A stretch of DNA of 64,000 bases from Catalinimonas niigatensis. Its GTDB lineage: Bacteria > Bacteroidota > Bacteroidia > Cytophagales > Cyclobacteriaceae. Shown piece by piece: positions 38,101-47,377 of the stretch; position 1 is the stretch's first letter, and the number at the start of each line of letters is the position of its first letter. The DNA lies in NCBI RefSeq assembly GCF_030506285.1, contig NZ_CP119422.1, positions 3,057,001 through 3,121,000 on the forward strand. Reading direction: 5' to 3'. Both the position numbers and the translations under genes were made by a program. Under the pieces are notes generated by a model that had not been told where the DNA came from, did not search any database, and was given only the letters and a program-made list of their open reading frames with translations.

Positions 38101-38345
38101 ATGCCAGCTTTGTCAAGCTGCGCGAAGTACGGCTGGGCTATAGCCTTCCTCAAAGAATGTTTGAAAACATGCCCATCAGCAGTGTATCCTTTAGTCTGGT
38201 AGGTCGCAATCTAGCTCTGCTGTACTCTAAAGTTCCCCATGTAGATCCGGAATCGACCTTAGGCTCAGGTAATGTACAGGGACTGGAAAATTCTCAGTTG
38301 CCCAGTACACGCTCTATAGGCTTTAACATCAACATCAAACTTTAG
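35151..38345 (+). CDS. SusC/RagA TonB-dependent outer-membrane transporter (second)
   Basis: 1064 residues. Signal peptide (LLSLSFLFLHTYSFAQ), carboxypeptidase-like N-domain (GGPLPGVNVIVKGTSTGTV to ALVFSFIGYISQE), plug with NSLQGKVAGVQIAGASGNIG, ILIRGASSVSGNN and PLFVVDGTPIDN, and the barrel ending in STRSIGFNINIKL. It forms the channel for uptake together with the SusD partner downstream. Start ATG 35151, preceded by a structured leader (35020-35111). The gene is followed by susD and a secreted copper amine oxidase, so the imported ligand may be an amine or an amine-bearing compound; that is inference only. Confidence 0.95.
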   Translation: MKKNFYCLLFLCRCRWLLSLSFLFLHTYSFAQNNLSGQVSDEEGGPLPGVNVIVKGTSTGTVTDIEGKYALNASEEASALVFSFIGYISQEVAIGNQSTINVSLSTDAQELSEVVVTALGIQREERSLGYSVQEINTQGLDQARETNIVNSLQGKVAGVQIAGASGNIGGSSRILIRGASSVSGNNQPLFVVDGTPIDNSNFNSEATESANGGIDYGNAAQDLNPDDIASISILKGPSAAALYGSRAANGVILITTKGGKGTQGIGVSINSNTTFSKVFILPEYQNEYGGGYKQEFDMYNGEPIVAFQADESWGPRLDGQLVRHWDSFYPNAPEFGESRPWVANPDNIKNFYETGVNLSNNVALTAGSDNASVRVSYTNLDQKGVFPYSELKRNTISVNADAKLTSKLSTSVRFNYMKSRVNGRPVTGDYIGDGAQSVQSSFNTWFQRQLDLDRLKQTTTPEGIQRLWNISGPENLSPFYWNNPYWELQKASNQDLRERVFGNVSLAYEFTDHLKLTGWARTDFYDDRREAWTPIGHVNISSYSEDVRKVSENNFEMLIQYNRRFLNDNMSLAANLGANRRIQTLYRNYGKTNGGLSVPDFYTLEASKDRPTITDMSQERVVNSMYGSVNLGFRDFMYFDASLRNDWSSTLPVDNNSYLYPSFAASFVFSEFISNKGLLSFGKLRAGWARVGNDTDPYRLYQIYEPFGSFGSTPLFTVPDILNNSDLKPEITTSYELGLDMQFLNGRISLDATYYNSIATNQIIQLPVSGTSGSRFNIVNAGEMSNNGVEMMLSAVPIETRGGFVWELILNMAKNNNKVVSLADGQDNFQLADQRVTINARIGEPYGTIVGDGFAVNENGERLVDSEGYYIREFGKVLGNVMADYTGGINSNLSYKGFNLSTLVDFQKGGDLFVGTRSVGVYSGLTSETVGPNDLGNPMRSPVAEGGGIRAEGVLESGEQNQQYVEAVDYFKDITGIDEYSVFDASFVKLREVRLGYSLPQRMFENMPISSVSFSLVGRNLALLYSKVPHVDPESTLGSGNVQGLENSQLPSTRSIGFNINIKL

Positions 38346-38365
38346 TGGCCTTTTTTGCTAAACAA

Positions 38366-39832
38366 ATGAACATCATGAAAAATATCTATACATTCATCCT
38401 ATCCTTTGCTTTGGTAGCTTTATTACCTGCCTGCGATGACGGGTTTGAGGAGATGAACCAGGACCCGAATAATCCAACCTCAGTCCCCACCTCTTATATG
38501 CTGGCCGGGGCCCAGACCAATCTGATGGAAGAGTTATTTGGACTGTACAATGAATCAGCCAAATGGAACCTCACCGGCATGCGCTATATGCAGTATTGGA
38601 CCTCTACTTTATATACCGATGTTGACCGCTATGTCACCATAGAAGGAGATTTTACACCAGTCTATTATAAAGGTTTGCGAGATTTGCAGCAGGTAATCAA
38701 TCTGAACACTGACCCTGAGACTGCTGCCCAGGCTGCTTTTTCTGGCCCCAACCAGAACCAGATCGCGGTAAGCCGTATCCTCAAAGCCTATGCCTTCCAT
38801 AACCTGACTGATATCTGGGGTGATATCCCTTACAGCCAGACTTTGCTGGGTTCGGAGAATGTAACTCCTCTGTATGATTCTCAGGAACAGATTTATGAAG
38901 AGCTACTTCAGGAACTGGACGAGGCTCATGCACAAATTGAAGAAGGTGCCGGAGATATTGAGGGCGATTTGATTTATGGAGGAGATATGACCCAGTGGAA
39001 ACTCTTTGCTCAATCGCTCCGCCTTCGACTGGGTATGCGCCTGACAGAAGTCAAACCCGAACTGGGACAGGCAGTAGTCACTGATGCTTTGCAAAAAGGT
39101 GTATTCACCAGCAATGAGCAAAATGCCACTTTCACCTACAATGAGCAGGTTCCCTTCGTCAATCCCTGGTACGCAGAGTTTCATCTGGAGACCATTACCC
39201 TGGCAGTATCCAATACCATGATTGACAAGCTGATAGAACTTGAGGACCCTCGGCTGCCCTATTTTGCAAACGAAGCCGAAGATCTGGGAGAATATATCGG
39301 CATGCCTTATGGCGTAAATGCAGCTACTGCCGGTAGTATCAAAAATGAAGAAGTATCACTACCCGCTGATGCGATCACTACCCCTACTTATCCGGCCATG
39401 CTGCAAACGTATTCAGAAGTACTTTTCCTGAGGGCAGAGGCTGCTGCCCGGGCTTGGACTGGGGAAGATGCGGAACAATTATATGAGCAGGCCATCGCTG
39501 CCTCGTTTGAACAGTGGGGCGTAAATGACGCCGATCTTGCCGCCTATCTGGCACAGGAAGATGTCGCTTTTGATGCAAGCAATTACAAAGCTTCTATCGG
39601 CAACCAGAAATGGCTGGCCCTTTACATGCAGGGCATGGAAGCCTGGTCGGAGTGGAGAAGACTGGATTATCCTGCTTTGTTGCCTGCTCCTGATGCTGCT
39701 GCCGGAAGAGATATTCCCAGAAGGAGAGGTTATCCGCTTACGGAAATCAGCCTTAACAAAAAAAATTATGATGAAGCCATCGCCCGTCAGGGGCCTGACC
39801 TCATGAGTACCCGCGTATGGTGGGATAAATAA
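38366..39832 (+). CDS. SusD-like outer-membrane lipoprotein (second pair)
   Basis: About 488 residues. Lipoprotein signal (IYTFILSFALVALLPACDDG) with the EEMNQDPNNPT N-terminus of the SusD-like_2/RagB branch. Helical repeat region includes RILKAYAFHNLTDIWGDIPY and WSEWRRLDYPALLPAPDA near the C-terminus. It is expected to cap the SusC barrel. The frame is open through the susC stop, but ATG at 38366 (or 38375) is a sensible start 20 bp after that stop. The copper amine oxidase gene follows after 37 bp. Confidence 0.93.
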   Translation: MNIMKNIYTFILSFALVALLPACDDGFEEMNQDPNNPTSVPTSYMLAGAQTNLMEELFGLYNESAKWNLTGMRYMQYWTSTLYTDVDRYVTIEGDFTPVYYKGLRDLQQVINLNTDPETAAQAAFSGPNQNQIAVSRILKAYAFHNLTDIWGDIPYSQTLLGSENVTPLYDSQEQIYEELLQELDEAHAQIEEGAGDIEGDLIYGGDMTQWKLFAQSLRLRLGMRLTEVKPELGQAVVTDALQKGVFTSNEQNATFTYNEQVPFVNPWYAEFHLETITLAVSNTMIDKLIELEDPRLPYFANEAEDLGEYIGMPYGVNAATAGSIKNEEVSLPADAITTPTYPAMLQTYSEVLFLRAEAAARAWTGEDAEQLYEQAIAASFEQWGVNDADLAAYLAQEDVAFDASNYKASIGNQKWLALYMQGMEAWSEWRRLDYPALLPAPDAAAGRDIPRRRGYPLTEISLNKKNYDEAIARQGPDLMSTRVWWDK

Positions 39833-39869
39833 ATTCTAATCACTCATTCACTTAACCTTTATATTTTTT

Positions 39870-41942
39870 ATGAAAAAGATAGTTTGTACAACTTGTCTCG
39901 TTGCCCTCATCAGTATGCTAGGCATAAGCCAGCAGTTGATGGCCCAGCAGCAAAGCAGCATGCAATACATGCATCCGCTAGATCCGCTCGATTCCAATGA
40001 AATCAAGCTGGTAAAACAGATCCTGCTGAAGGAAAAGAAAGTCAGCAATGACAGCAGCAGCCTCTTTAGTATTATCAACCTAAAGGAGCCCCCCAAGGAA
40101 GAAGTGCTTGCTTACACACCGGGAACATCTTTCCGAAGAGAAGCTTTTGCTTATGTTTATGACTATAGTACTAACCTATTTGCAAAAGCTGAGATTGACC
40201 TGAAAACCCAAAAGTTGCTGACCTACGGAAAAATAGAAGGTAAGCAGCCGGTAGGTAGTTTTAAAGCTGATTCCCTTACCTCTGATATTGTAGAAGGGAA
40301 TGCAGAATGGGATGCCGCTTTGAAAAAACGGGGTATAAATCCTGATTCTGTCAAGGCCAGTCATGGAAATTTTGCCGCTGACCTGGGTCTTGCCCCTATG
40401 GGGAATCGCGAAAAAATCGTTTCTCCTACCTACAAAAACAAAAAATACGGTCATGTGCCCATAGGAGGCATCTATGCTTATGTAGACATTACCGACAGAA
40501 AAGTGCTTAAAGTTATTGATACGGGTAAGGGATGGTCTGAGCCAGTAGAAGTCAACTATTTTGAAGGGGATTCTATCAAAGTTACGCTTGATGCTCCTAA
40601 GCCGGTCATGATTTCTCAGCCGGAAGGTACCAACTACAGGATTGAGGGTAATCAGGTGATTTCTCCCTTCTGGAAATTTCGCTTCGGTATCCATAACCGT
40701 GAGGGGTTAATCGTTTATGATGTACAGTATTTTGACCATGCCCAGGATAGCTGGCGCTACATCATGTACCGCGGAGGGCTTGCCGAGATGATTGTTAATT
40801 ATGGCTCTCCGGATCTGCTCAATGCTTCTAATAACTATTTTGATGTAGGGGAATTCAGACTATTTCAGGATGTGGCCAGGCCACTGACCGCAGGGGCAGA
40901 TGCACCGGAAAATGCTACTTATCTACCGGTTACACTGCACAACGATTATGGTAGCCCAATCCATGCAGATAGCTCTATCGCAGTTTTTGAAGAGTACGGA
41001 GGCGTACTTTGGCGCCATCAGAATTATTCCAGAAGAGCCACCGACCTTGCCATCAAGTACTATATTACTGCTGGCAACTATGATTATGGTTTCAAATGGA
41101 TTTTCAAGGAGGATGGTAACATCAAGGTTGAAACAGAACTCAATGGGATCGCCCACATCAGAAGTGTGGAGCGGGTGACCGATGCTCCCGGTAGTGCTGA
41201 TGAATCTTCCGAAGGCAGCTATTTTGGTACCATCGTAGAGCCTCATGTAGAAGCCAATAACCACCAGCATTGGTTTGTGTATCGCTTTGATATGGATGTG
41301 GATGGGCAACAAAACTCAGTAGGTGAAATGAATACTGTCAATGCGCCGGTAGGGCCAGAAAACCCATATGGCAATGCGATGATAGGCAAAATGACCATGT
41401 TCAAAAGTGAGCAGGAAGCGCAAAGAGATGCCAAAGCCTCTACCAGTCGCATGTGGATGGTGATGAACCATCATGTAAAAAATAAATTTGACCATATGTC
41501 ATCTTTTATGCTTATGCCAAGTGCGGGTATCACTCCTCTGGCCGAAAAGAATTCATCACTGTATAATCGTGCTCCTGTATTGTATCATCACTTCTGGGCT
41601 ACGCCCTATAATCCCGATGAGATGTATCCGGCAGGAGATTATCCGGCCAGTAATCAGAAGGGCGAAGGTTTGCCTGCCTGGGCAGCACAAAACAGAAGCC
41701 TGGAAAATACCGATGTAGTAGTATGGTATGTGGCGGGTGTCACCCACGTGGTCAGGCCTGAGGAATGGCCTATCATGAATCAGCATACGGTTGCTGTAAG
41801 TCTGATGCCTTTTGGTTTTATGTCTTCTAACCCCGTGCTGGGTATGCCCCCTGCCAACTTACCTGATGGTTTGAGTAAAAAAGCGAGTCCTGACAAAAAC
41901 CTAAGTGGGCAAAAAACGCCTGCCAGTGGAGAACGTGAATGA
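39870..41942 (+). CDS. Secreted copper amine oxidase
   Basis: 690 residues, signal peptide (CTTCLVALISMLGISQQLMA). The topaquinone precursor Tyr404 lies in the motif N-Y-D (ITAGNYDYGFKW), the base Asp325 in YFDVGEFRL, and the copper ligands are His465 and His467 (NNHQHWFVY) with His626 (GVTHVVRPEEWP). The enzyme oxidises primary amines to aldehyde, ammonia and hydrogen peroxide in the periplasm or outside. A mature TPQ cofactor must be formed from Tyr with copper and oxygen. It is 37 bp after susD, in the same direction, so it is probably part of the susCD operon. This combination is unusual for a PUL. A convergent terminator lies after it. Confidence 0.92.
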   Translation: MKKIVCTTCLVALISMLGISQQLMAQQQSSMQYMHPLDPLDSNEIKLVKQILLKEKKVSNDSSSLFSIINLKEPPKEEVLAYTPGTSFRREAFAYVYDYSTNLFAKAEIDLKTQKLLTYGKIEGKQPVGSFKADSLTSDIVEGNAEWDAALKKRGINPDSVKASHGNFAADLGLAPMGNREKIVSPTYKNKKYGHVPIGGIYAYVDITDRKVLKVIDTGKGWSEPVEVNYFEGDSIKVTLDAPKPVMISQPEGTNYRIEGNQVISPFWKFRFGIHNREGLIVYDVQYFDHAQDSWRYIMYRGGLAEMIVNYGSPDLLNASNNYFDVGEFRLFQDVARPLTAGADAPENATYLPVTLHNDYGSPIHADSSIAVFEEYGGVLWRHQNYSRRATDLAIKYYITAGNYDYGFKWIFKEDGNIKVETELNGIAHIRSVERVTDAPGSADESSEGSYFGTIVEPHVEANNHQHWFVYRFDMDVDGQQNSVGEMNTVNAPVGPENPYGNAMIGKMTMFKSEQEAQRDAKASTSRMWMVMNHHVKNKFDHMSSFMLMPSAGITPLAEKNSSLYNRAPVLYHHFWATPYNPDEMYPAGDYPASNQKGEGLPAWAAQNRSLENTDVVVWYVAGVTHVVRPEEWPIMNQHTVAVSLMPFGFMSSNPVLGMPPANLPDGLSKKASPDKNLSGQKTPASGERE

Positions 41943-41958
41943 GGGAAGTTGTTCCAAT

Positions 41959-41992
41959 ACCGTATCACTGCCCACATGGGTGGGGATACGGT
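41959..41992. terminator. Bidirectional terminator between amine oxidase and PAS kinase genes
   Basis: ACCGTATC (41959-41966) pairs with GATACGGT (41985-41992), and the inner CCCAC/GTGGG can extend the stem. It separates two convergent genes; the stop codons are 17 and 5 bp from it. Confidence 0.65.
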
Positions 41993-41996
41993 TCCC

Positions 41997-44900
41997 TTAT
42001 TTCAGATTAGGTAAGCGGAGCATAAATTCTGTCCCCTCTCCAGGTGCTGATTTCACGCTGATATCTCCTCCTAATTTTTCTGTTGCTTCCTTTACAATAT
42101 ACAGCCCAAGACCGGAACCACTTGATTTGTTGGTAGCACGGAAAAACATATTAAAGATCTTATTAAGATACTCCTGCTTGATGCCTATGCCATTATCTTT
42201 GACCTGTATCAGGATATCGTTGGCTTTTTCTATTACTGAGATTGAGACAAAAGGCTTTTCCTGCATAGGATTAGCATATTTGACGGCATTAGAAAGCAGG
42301 TTATTGAAGATGATCTTAAGCCTTCCCGGATCAGAATAAAGCATGAGGTGGTCTGCTATGCTTACTTCCAGTTTCATTTTTCGGGCATTGTCCATAAAGG
42401 AAAGGCTCTCTGCAATGCCTTCGATCATTTGTGTCAGATCAATGGGCACTTTTTCTATTTCTACCCGAGAGTTCTTAGAGTAATCGTTGATCTCCTGTAT
42501 TGTCTCATCAAGTTTATAAATACTCTTCTGGATCAAATCAATAAACTCTTTTCTTTCTTCATCTGAATTGGATTCACGTAATATATCTACAATTCCCATG
42601 ACAGAGGTGAGGGGTGCTCTTAGATTATGGGAAGTACTATACACAAAATGATCTAATTCAGCATTGGTTTTCCTTAGTTCTTCATTGTTCTTCTTTAGAT
42701 GCTCCTCATTTTCTCTTAATGAAGTAATATCCCAGTGGACGCCGATCATACGGATAGCTCTTTGATCATGGTCAAAAAGTACTTTTGCAGAAGATTTGAT
42801 AAATCTTATTTCTTTGGTGTCAGGTCTGATAATCCTAAATAATATATTCATATCATCACTCTTCCACGTCTTAAGTTCTTCCAGCTCAGGAACCTTTTTT
42901 TGATCTACAGAATATATCAGTCTTCTTAGTCCTTCCAGGTTTCCCTGATAATGATCTTCATTTACTCCAAATATCCGGCAGGTTTGTCTATCCCAGTACA
43001 GCATATTATGCTGGATATCCAGGTCCCATATGCCAATCTGCGCAGATTCTGTGGCTAGGGTAAGGCGTTCGGAATACTTTTTTACTTCTTCTTCTCTTAG
43101 TTTCCTTTCGGTAATATCCTGTATGGACCCCCTGATCTTAATGACTTTCCCATTACTCTTATTCACGATGCCTCCGGTAGTGCGTATCCACTTTAGTTTT
43201 CCTGTGGCGGTGATGATACGTAGTTCCAGATTATACTTTTCACCCTCTGTCATCATCTTGTTCAGGGCCTCTTCCAGTATAGGTCGGTCATCTGGATGAT
43301 AAAAGAATATAGCCTCCTCTGTGTTCAAAGCCTGTCCAAAGGGTAATTCATGAATGGCATAAGTTTCTTTGGTCCAAATCAACTCATTGTTCAGCAGGTT
43401 TACTTCCCATCCTCCTACTTTGGCCATAATACTTGTCTCGTCCAGTAGCCTTTCCAACTCCATTTCTTTGGTCACATCCTGTATCGTTCCCAGTATTTTT
43501 ACTATTTTTCCCTGCTCATCAATCAATGGACGGCTATGCGCCCTAACATATTTTAGCTCTCCTTTCCTGTCAATGATTCTGTATGCTAAATTAGATACTT
43601 TTTGCCCTTGCATCACCTGACCAGATAAAGTCTGTAATCGCTCCCGGTCCTCGGGATGCACATATTCCATAAAACCAGAAAGTGATACTAAATGCTTTTC
43701 TTCCCCTAGCCCCAGTATATTATAAAATTCATCCGATAAATAAGATTTCATGGTGGCTAGCTCAAGCTCCCAGTTTCCTACCTTGGCTACCCTTTGAGCC
43801 ATATTGAGCGAAGTACGAATCTCTTCAAGGTATATTGCCGTTTTTCTTCTCTCCGTAACTTCCCTAAAATTACCTACTATTCCCTCTATCGCAGGGTCTT
43901 CCAAAAGGTTTGTAAAACTGCATTCTACCCATATCACTTCGCCATCTTTACGAATGCTACGTACCTCAAAAGAAACACGACCGCCCTGTTCCTGCATGAT
44001 CTGATACATTTTTTCATCTGCCCAGGGTAAATCATCCGGGTGTATGAGATCCCGGCCCGTCATTCTTTGAATGTCTTCCTGATCATAGCCTAAAATGTGG
44101 GTAGCCGAAGGAGAAACGTATTTAATACTGGCATCAGGGCCATACACCACGATACCATCAAAGCTTTTTTCGGTAAGACCTTTAAATTTCTGTTCACTTC
44201 TGATAAGTTGATCGTTAAGCTCAACTGTTTTATCCAGAGTTTGGCGCAGTTCTTCCTCACTGGCTCTGAGTTCTTCGTTCAGGGCATGAGTTTCCCGAAA
44301 AAGCTCATCTTTTTCTATCTCGATCCGCTTTTGTATATCTATATCACGGATAACAGCAATCAGTTCCGTTTTCCCTTCGTCTTCAAAAGCTTTTGCACTG
44401 GTTTCTACCCAGAAGTATTCATTACTTTTCTTTTTCAGTCGGTTAACAAAGCGGATGTGCCTGCCGGCTAATATTTGCTGCACATGCTCTTCTAAGATGG
44501 ACAGATCTTCCGGATGCACCAATTCCGTAAAAGATCGATCTAGCAATTCGTCAGGAATATAGCCTAACATTTCTTTACAGGAAGGGGTAACAAAGGTAAT
44601 ACGGAGACTAGGATCATGCTTGATCACCACATCACTAATATTATCTGCCAGGAGCTTGTATTGATTACGGCTTTCTTCAAGTTCCTGAACTGTTCTGGTT
44701 CTATACAGTGTATTGGCAAAGATGGCTCCCAGTAACTTCAGAAGAGCTACGATATCCTGGTCCCAGCTTTTATCTTTTTCCATAGAAGTGAAACCTACAA
44801 AACCTAAAACGTCTTGCTCATACGCTACCGGTACAGTGATCATAGATTTCACTCCATAAGCCTCCATTTCACGTCTGGTAGTTTCTGCATCTGCAGACAA

Positions 44901-46325
44901 TGTCTGGGCATTGCTGATCTCTACAGCTTCCAGTTTGAATATTTTTTCTATCCACCATGAAAAAGATGCAGCAGCATACTTATGCGTTTGCGGTGGAGTA
45001 GGAGATAAACCTTCCCTGTAATATTCGTATTGTAAATAGCTTTCTGATTTGTCTTCGTCAAAAAGATACATCACTGCCCGGTCAAAGCCAGTAAATTTAG
45101 TAATCTCCTCCAGTGCCCTTACGATACGTTCATCCCGGTTACGATAGTTTGAATTGACAAGATCTGTAGAGATCTCCAGCAGTAGTTCATTGAAGGCTTT
45201 CAGATACTGAACTTTACTTTCAGCCTCTTTACGTTCTGTAATATCATATCCTACTCCCTGTAGCTCTGTTACTTCTCCTTCCTCGTTGGTGATGCCTACA
45301 AATTCCCAGTAATTAGTATAATAAGTACCATCACCTTTAGGCTTTCGAAGCTCAATCGGCACTCCTTTTCCCGGATACGCTAGACACGCCTTAATCCCTT
45401 CCTTACTCTTTTCAAGATCACCCGGATGAATTTCCGAAGAAAAATGCTTGCCTATGATACTTTCGTCATAACCAAACTTTTCTAAAAAATACCTGTTTGC
45501 AAAAGTATAATATCCCTCAATATCAGCGCGAATCAGGAAATTTGTTTGTGATTCTATCACAGAATCCAGCTCTTTGGTACGGCGTATGAGATCCTGCTCC
45601 TGCTGTTTCTTCTCCGTGATATCTTTTGACACTCCTACAAAACCTTTGAATTCGGTCTCACTTTCATCGTATAGTAAACTGACTTTTACATCTGCCCATA
45701 CCTCTCTTCCATCAGGTCTGATATATTTCCAGTCTGTACGCATATGGTAATCTTTTCTTCCCTGGGCAGCAGCAAGAAAGGATTTTGGATCAAAATTGGG
45801 ATTCAATTTGTGCATATGAAAGCCCAGCATTTCTTCTTCTGTATATCCAAAAAGTTCTGTAGCAGCTTTATGCCAATAGGTAATAATTCCTTCCGGATCT
45901 GTGACAATGATACTATCCTGTACATTACCCAGCACCAACGCCTGATATTGCAATTGATTTTTTTGCTTTACTTCCTCACTTATATCACTGAGAAACAGGA
46001 TGCGGCTCTTCCCGTTTTCAGAAGATATTTCATCTATGGCATATCCTTTAATGTATCTGTATTTCTGTGGTGTTTTCCACCATATTTTACACGCTGCAAG
46101 TTCGTCCTGCTCTCCTTTGATTAATGCTTCTATCCATATGGCACTTTCCCGATCTTCAGGTAGAATTTTATTGTACGCCTTACTTTCCAAGGCTTCCGCT
46201 TTACTTTCACACCAATAAGCGAGTGTCTCATTTACCATTTGAATAATGCCCTGTTGATCAATGATGCAAATACCTGAATCAATGGCATTGATACAGGTAT
46301 TCATTAGCTTTAGAGAATTGAGCAT
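41997..46325 (-). CDS. Cytoplasmic PAS/GAF sensor histidine kinase
   Basis: 1442 residues, with no membrane helix or signal peptide. Eight PAS domains are visible (for example NTCINAIDSGICIIDQQGII, then LGNVQDSIIVTDPEGIITYW, IESQTNFLIRADIEGYYTFA, ADNISDVVIKHDPSLRITFV and four more), with a GAF domain (ITKFTGFDRAVMYLFDEDK region) after the third PAS. The kinase core follows: HisKA with His1233 in VYSTSHNLRAPLTSV, HATPase with NLLSNAVKYA, DNGIGI and GSGLGLYIVKEA. There is no receiver domain, so it signals to a separate response regulator, which is not nearby. It probably integrates redox, ligand or light cues, but cofactors cannot be read from the sequence. Start ATG 46325. Confidence 0.93.
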   Translation of the reverse strand: MLNSLKLMNTCINAIDSGICIIDQQGIIQMVNETLAYWCESKAEALESKAYNKILPEDRESAIWIEALIKGEQDELAACKIWWKTPQKYRYIKGYAIDEISSENGKSRILFLSDISEEVKQKNQLQYQALVLGNVQDSIIVTDPEGIITYWHKAATELFGYTEEEMLGFHMHKLNPNFDPKSFLAAAQGRKDYHMRTDWKYIRPDGREVWADVKVSLLYDESETEFKGFVGVSKDITEKKQQEQDLIRRTKELDSVIESQTNFLIRADIEGYYTFANRYFLEKFGYDESIIGKHFSSEIHPGDLEKSKEGIKACLAYPGKGVPIELRKPKGDGTYYTNYWEFVGITNEEGEVTELQGVGYDITERKEAESKVQYLKAFNELLLEISTDLVNSNYRNRDERIVRALEEITKFTGFDRAVMYLFDEDKSESYLQYEYYREGLSPTPPQTHKYAAASFSWWIEKIFKLEAVEISNAQTLSADAETTRREMEAYGVKSMITVPVAYEQDVLGFVGFTSMEKDKSWDQDIVALLKLLGAIFANTLYRTRTVQELEESRNQYKLLADNISDVVIKHDPSLRITFVTPSCKEMLGYIPDELLDRSFTELVHPEDLSILEEHVQQILAGRHIRFVNRLKKKSNEYFWVETSAKAFEDEGKTELIAVIRDIDIQKRIEIEKDELFRETHALNEELRASEEELRQTLDKTVELNDQLIRSEQKFKGLTEKSFDGIVVYGPDASIKYVSPSATHILGYDQEDIQRMTGRDLIHPDDLPWADEKMYQIMQEQGGRVSFEVRSIRKDGEVIWVECSFTNLLEDPAIEGIVGNFREVTERRKTAIYLEEIRTSLNMAQRVAKVGNWELELATMKSYLSDEFYNILGLGEEKHLVSLSGFMEYVHPEDRERLQTLSGQVMQGQKVSNLAYRIIDRKGELKYVRAHSRPLIDEQGKIVKILGTIQDVTKEMELERLLDETSIMAKVGGWEVNLLNNELIWTKETYAIHELPFGQALNTEEAIFFYHPDDRPILEEALNKMMTEGEKYNLELRIITATGKLKWIRTTGGIVNKSNGKVIKIRGSIQDITERKLREEEVKKYSERLTLATESAQIGIWDLDIQHNMLYWDRQTCRIFGVNEDHYQGNLEGLRRLIYSVDQKKVPELEELKTWKSDDMNILFRIIRPDTKEIRFIKSSAKVLFDHDQRAIRMIGVHWDITSLRENEEHLKKNNEELRKTNAELDHFVYSTSHNLRAPLTSVMGIVDILRESNSDEERKEFIDLIQKSIYKLDETIQEINDYSKNSRVEIEKVPIDLTQMIEGIAESLSFMDNARKMKLEVSIADHLMLYSDPGRLKIIFNNLLSNAVKYANPMQEKPFVSISVIEKANDILIQVKDNGIGIKQEYLNKIFNMFFRATNKSSGSGLGLYIVKEATEKLGGDISVKSAPGEGTEFMLRLPNLK

Positions 46326-47377
46326 GTAAAGGCAGTTGTGTTTATTTGCTTATTTGTGAAAATATAATGAAAATCATCAAATTTCTTAAGAAGAACCATA
46401 TGTTCTACACAAGTCTTCTTTTGTAATCTTTATCAAAATACCAAGGTATGATACTTACTTTTTTTAGTCAATATAGCCCGCTTTTTGAAGAGCAGCTCTA
46501 TTATCTTCTGTAAAGGCATCTTTTTTAATAAAAAGTTCAATTAGGAAATTAGTAAGCCAAAAGTATTTTGAAAACTAAAAAATGCCTAATAACTATCTTA
46601 TTGTGCATTTCCCATTTTCCTACCACCACTCCTAAGAAGTGCGTCAATATAACCTTATGGGAGCTTGCATAAACATTATATTATCCCTTCTGATATGGGA
46701 TTTGGCACAAGTTGACATTACTTACTATACTTAGCCTTCCATGTAAAAAATCAGCATTATTGTTGGCTTTCTTATCAATTTGGGTAATTTGTTGTAATAT
46801 TAGCAGTAGACAAACACGGGAAAAACAGAGGCCAAGCAAGGTATACTTGCTGGAGACAAAGCTTTTCATTTGTCATTAGCATTTGTTTCTCTTTAGCAAC
46901 TTGATAAGCATTATATTACCTCTATCGTGTCTGGTCTTATACGAATAAATTATTGGTTTACATACTACAGAAATGCTTAAAATAGTCCTTTTTGTCAATT
47001 TGCTGTATACAGCAGAGGGAGTTGATGTTTAGCTAGCCCTCCTCACCCGAATGGTTGCAGAAATAGGATAGTAAAAGGTCTGGCAGAATTATTGTAAAGC
47101 TAATCTTTACAACCAGCAATTACTAAAACCAGATTGATATATAAATGTAGGGTTTAGAAAATTCAGGTTGACTTAGTAAAGTATTTTTTGAAAATCTGAT
47201 GATGTACAAATTCTTATGATAGAGTAGTGTTTATCGGATCAATGTTGGATAATACAAATATTTTTTTTTACAAGAGAGTGAAAATATGTGTAAAAATTGA
47301 TTAGAATTGCATGTCAAAGTACACATCTTTTTATCCTTTCGCCTCTGCTTTACTTTTGACCAAAATTAGAAGTTTAC
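46326..47377. other. Intergenic region of about 1 kb between PAS kinase and membrane protein genes
   Basis: No convincing gene. On the minus strand at 46464-46573 a short frame without a start codon gives protein-like words (FIKKDAFTEDNRAALQKAGY, ID, then stop), which may be a gene remnant. A 62-codon frame at 46681-46869 is probably chance. Promoters of the flanking divergent genes should be here. The region is AT-rich. Confidence 0.4.

Noticed and set aside
46681-46869. 62-codon minus-strand frame in the 1-kb spacer
   Set aside because: Composition is not clearly coding, it has no neighbours in an operon, and chance frames of this length are common in AT-rich DNA.
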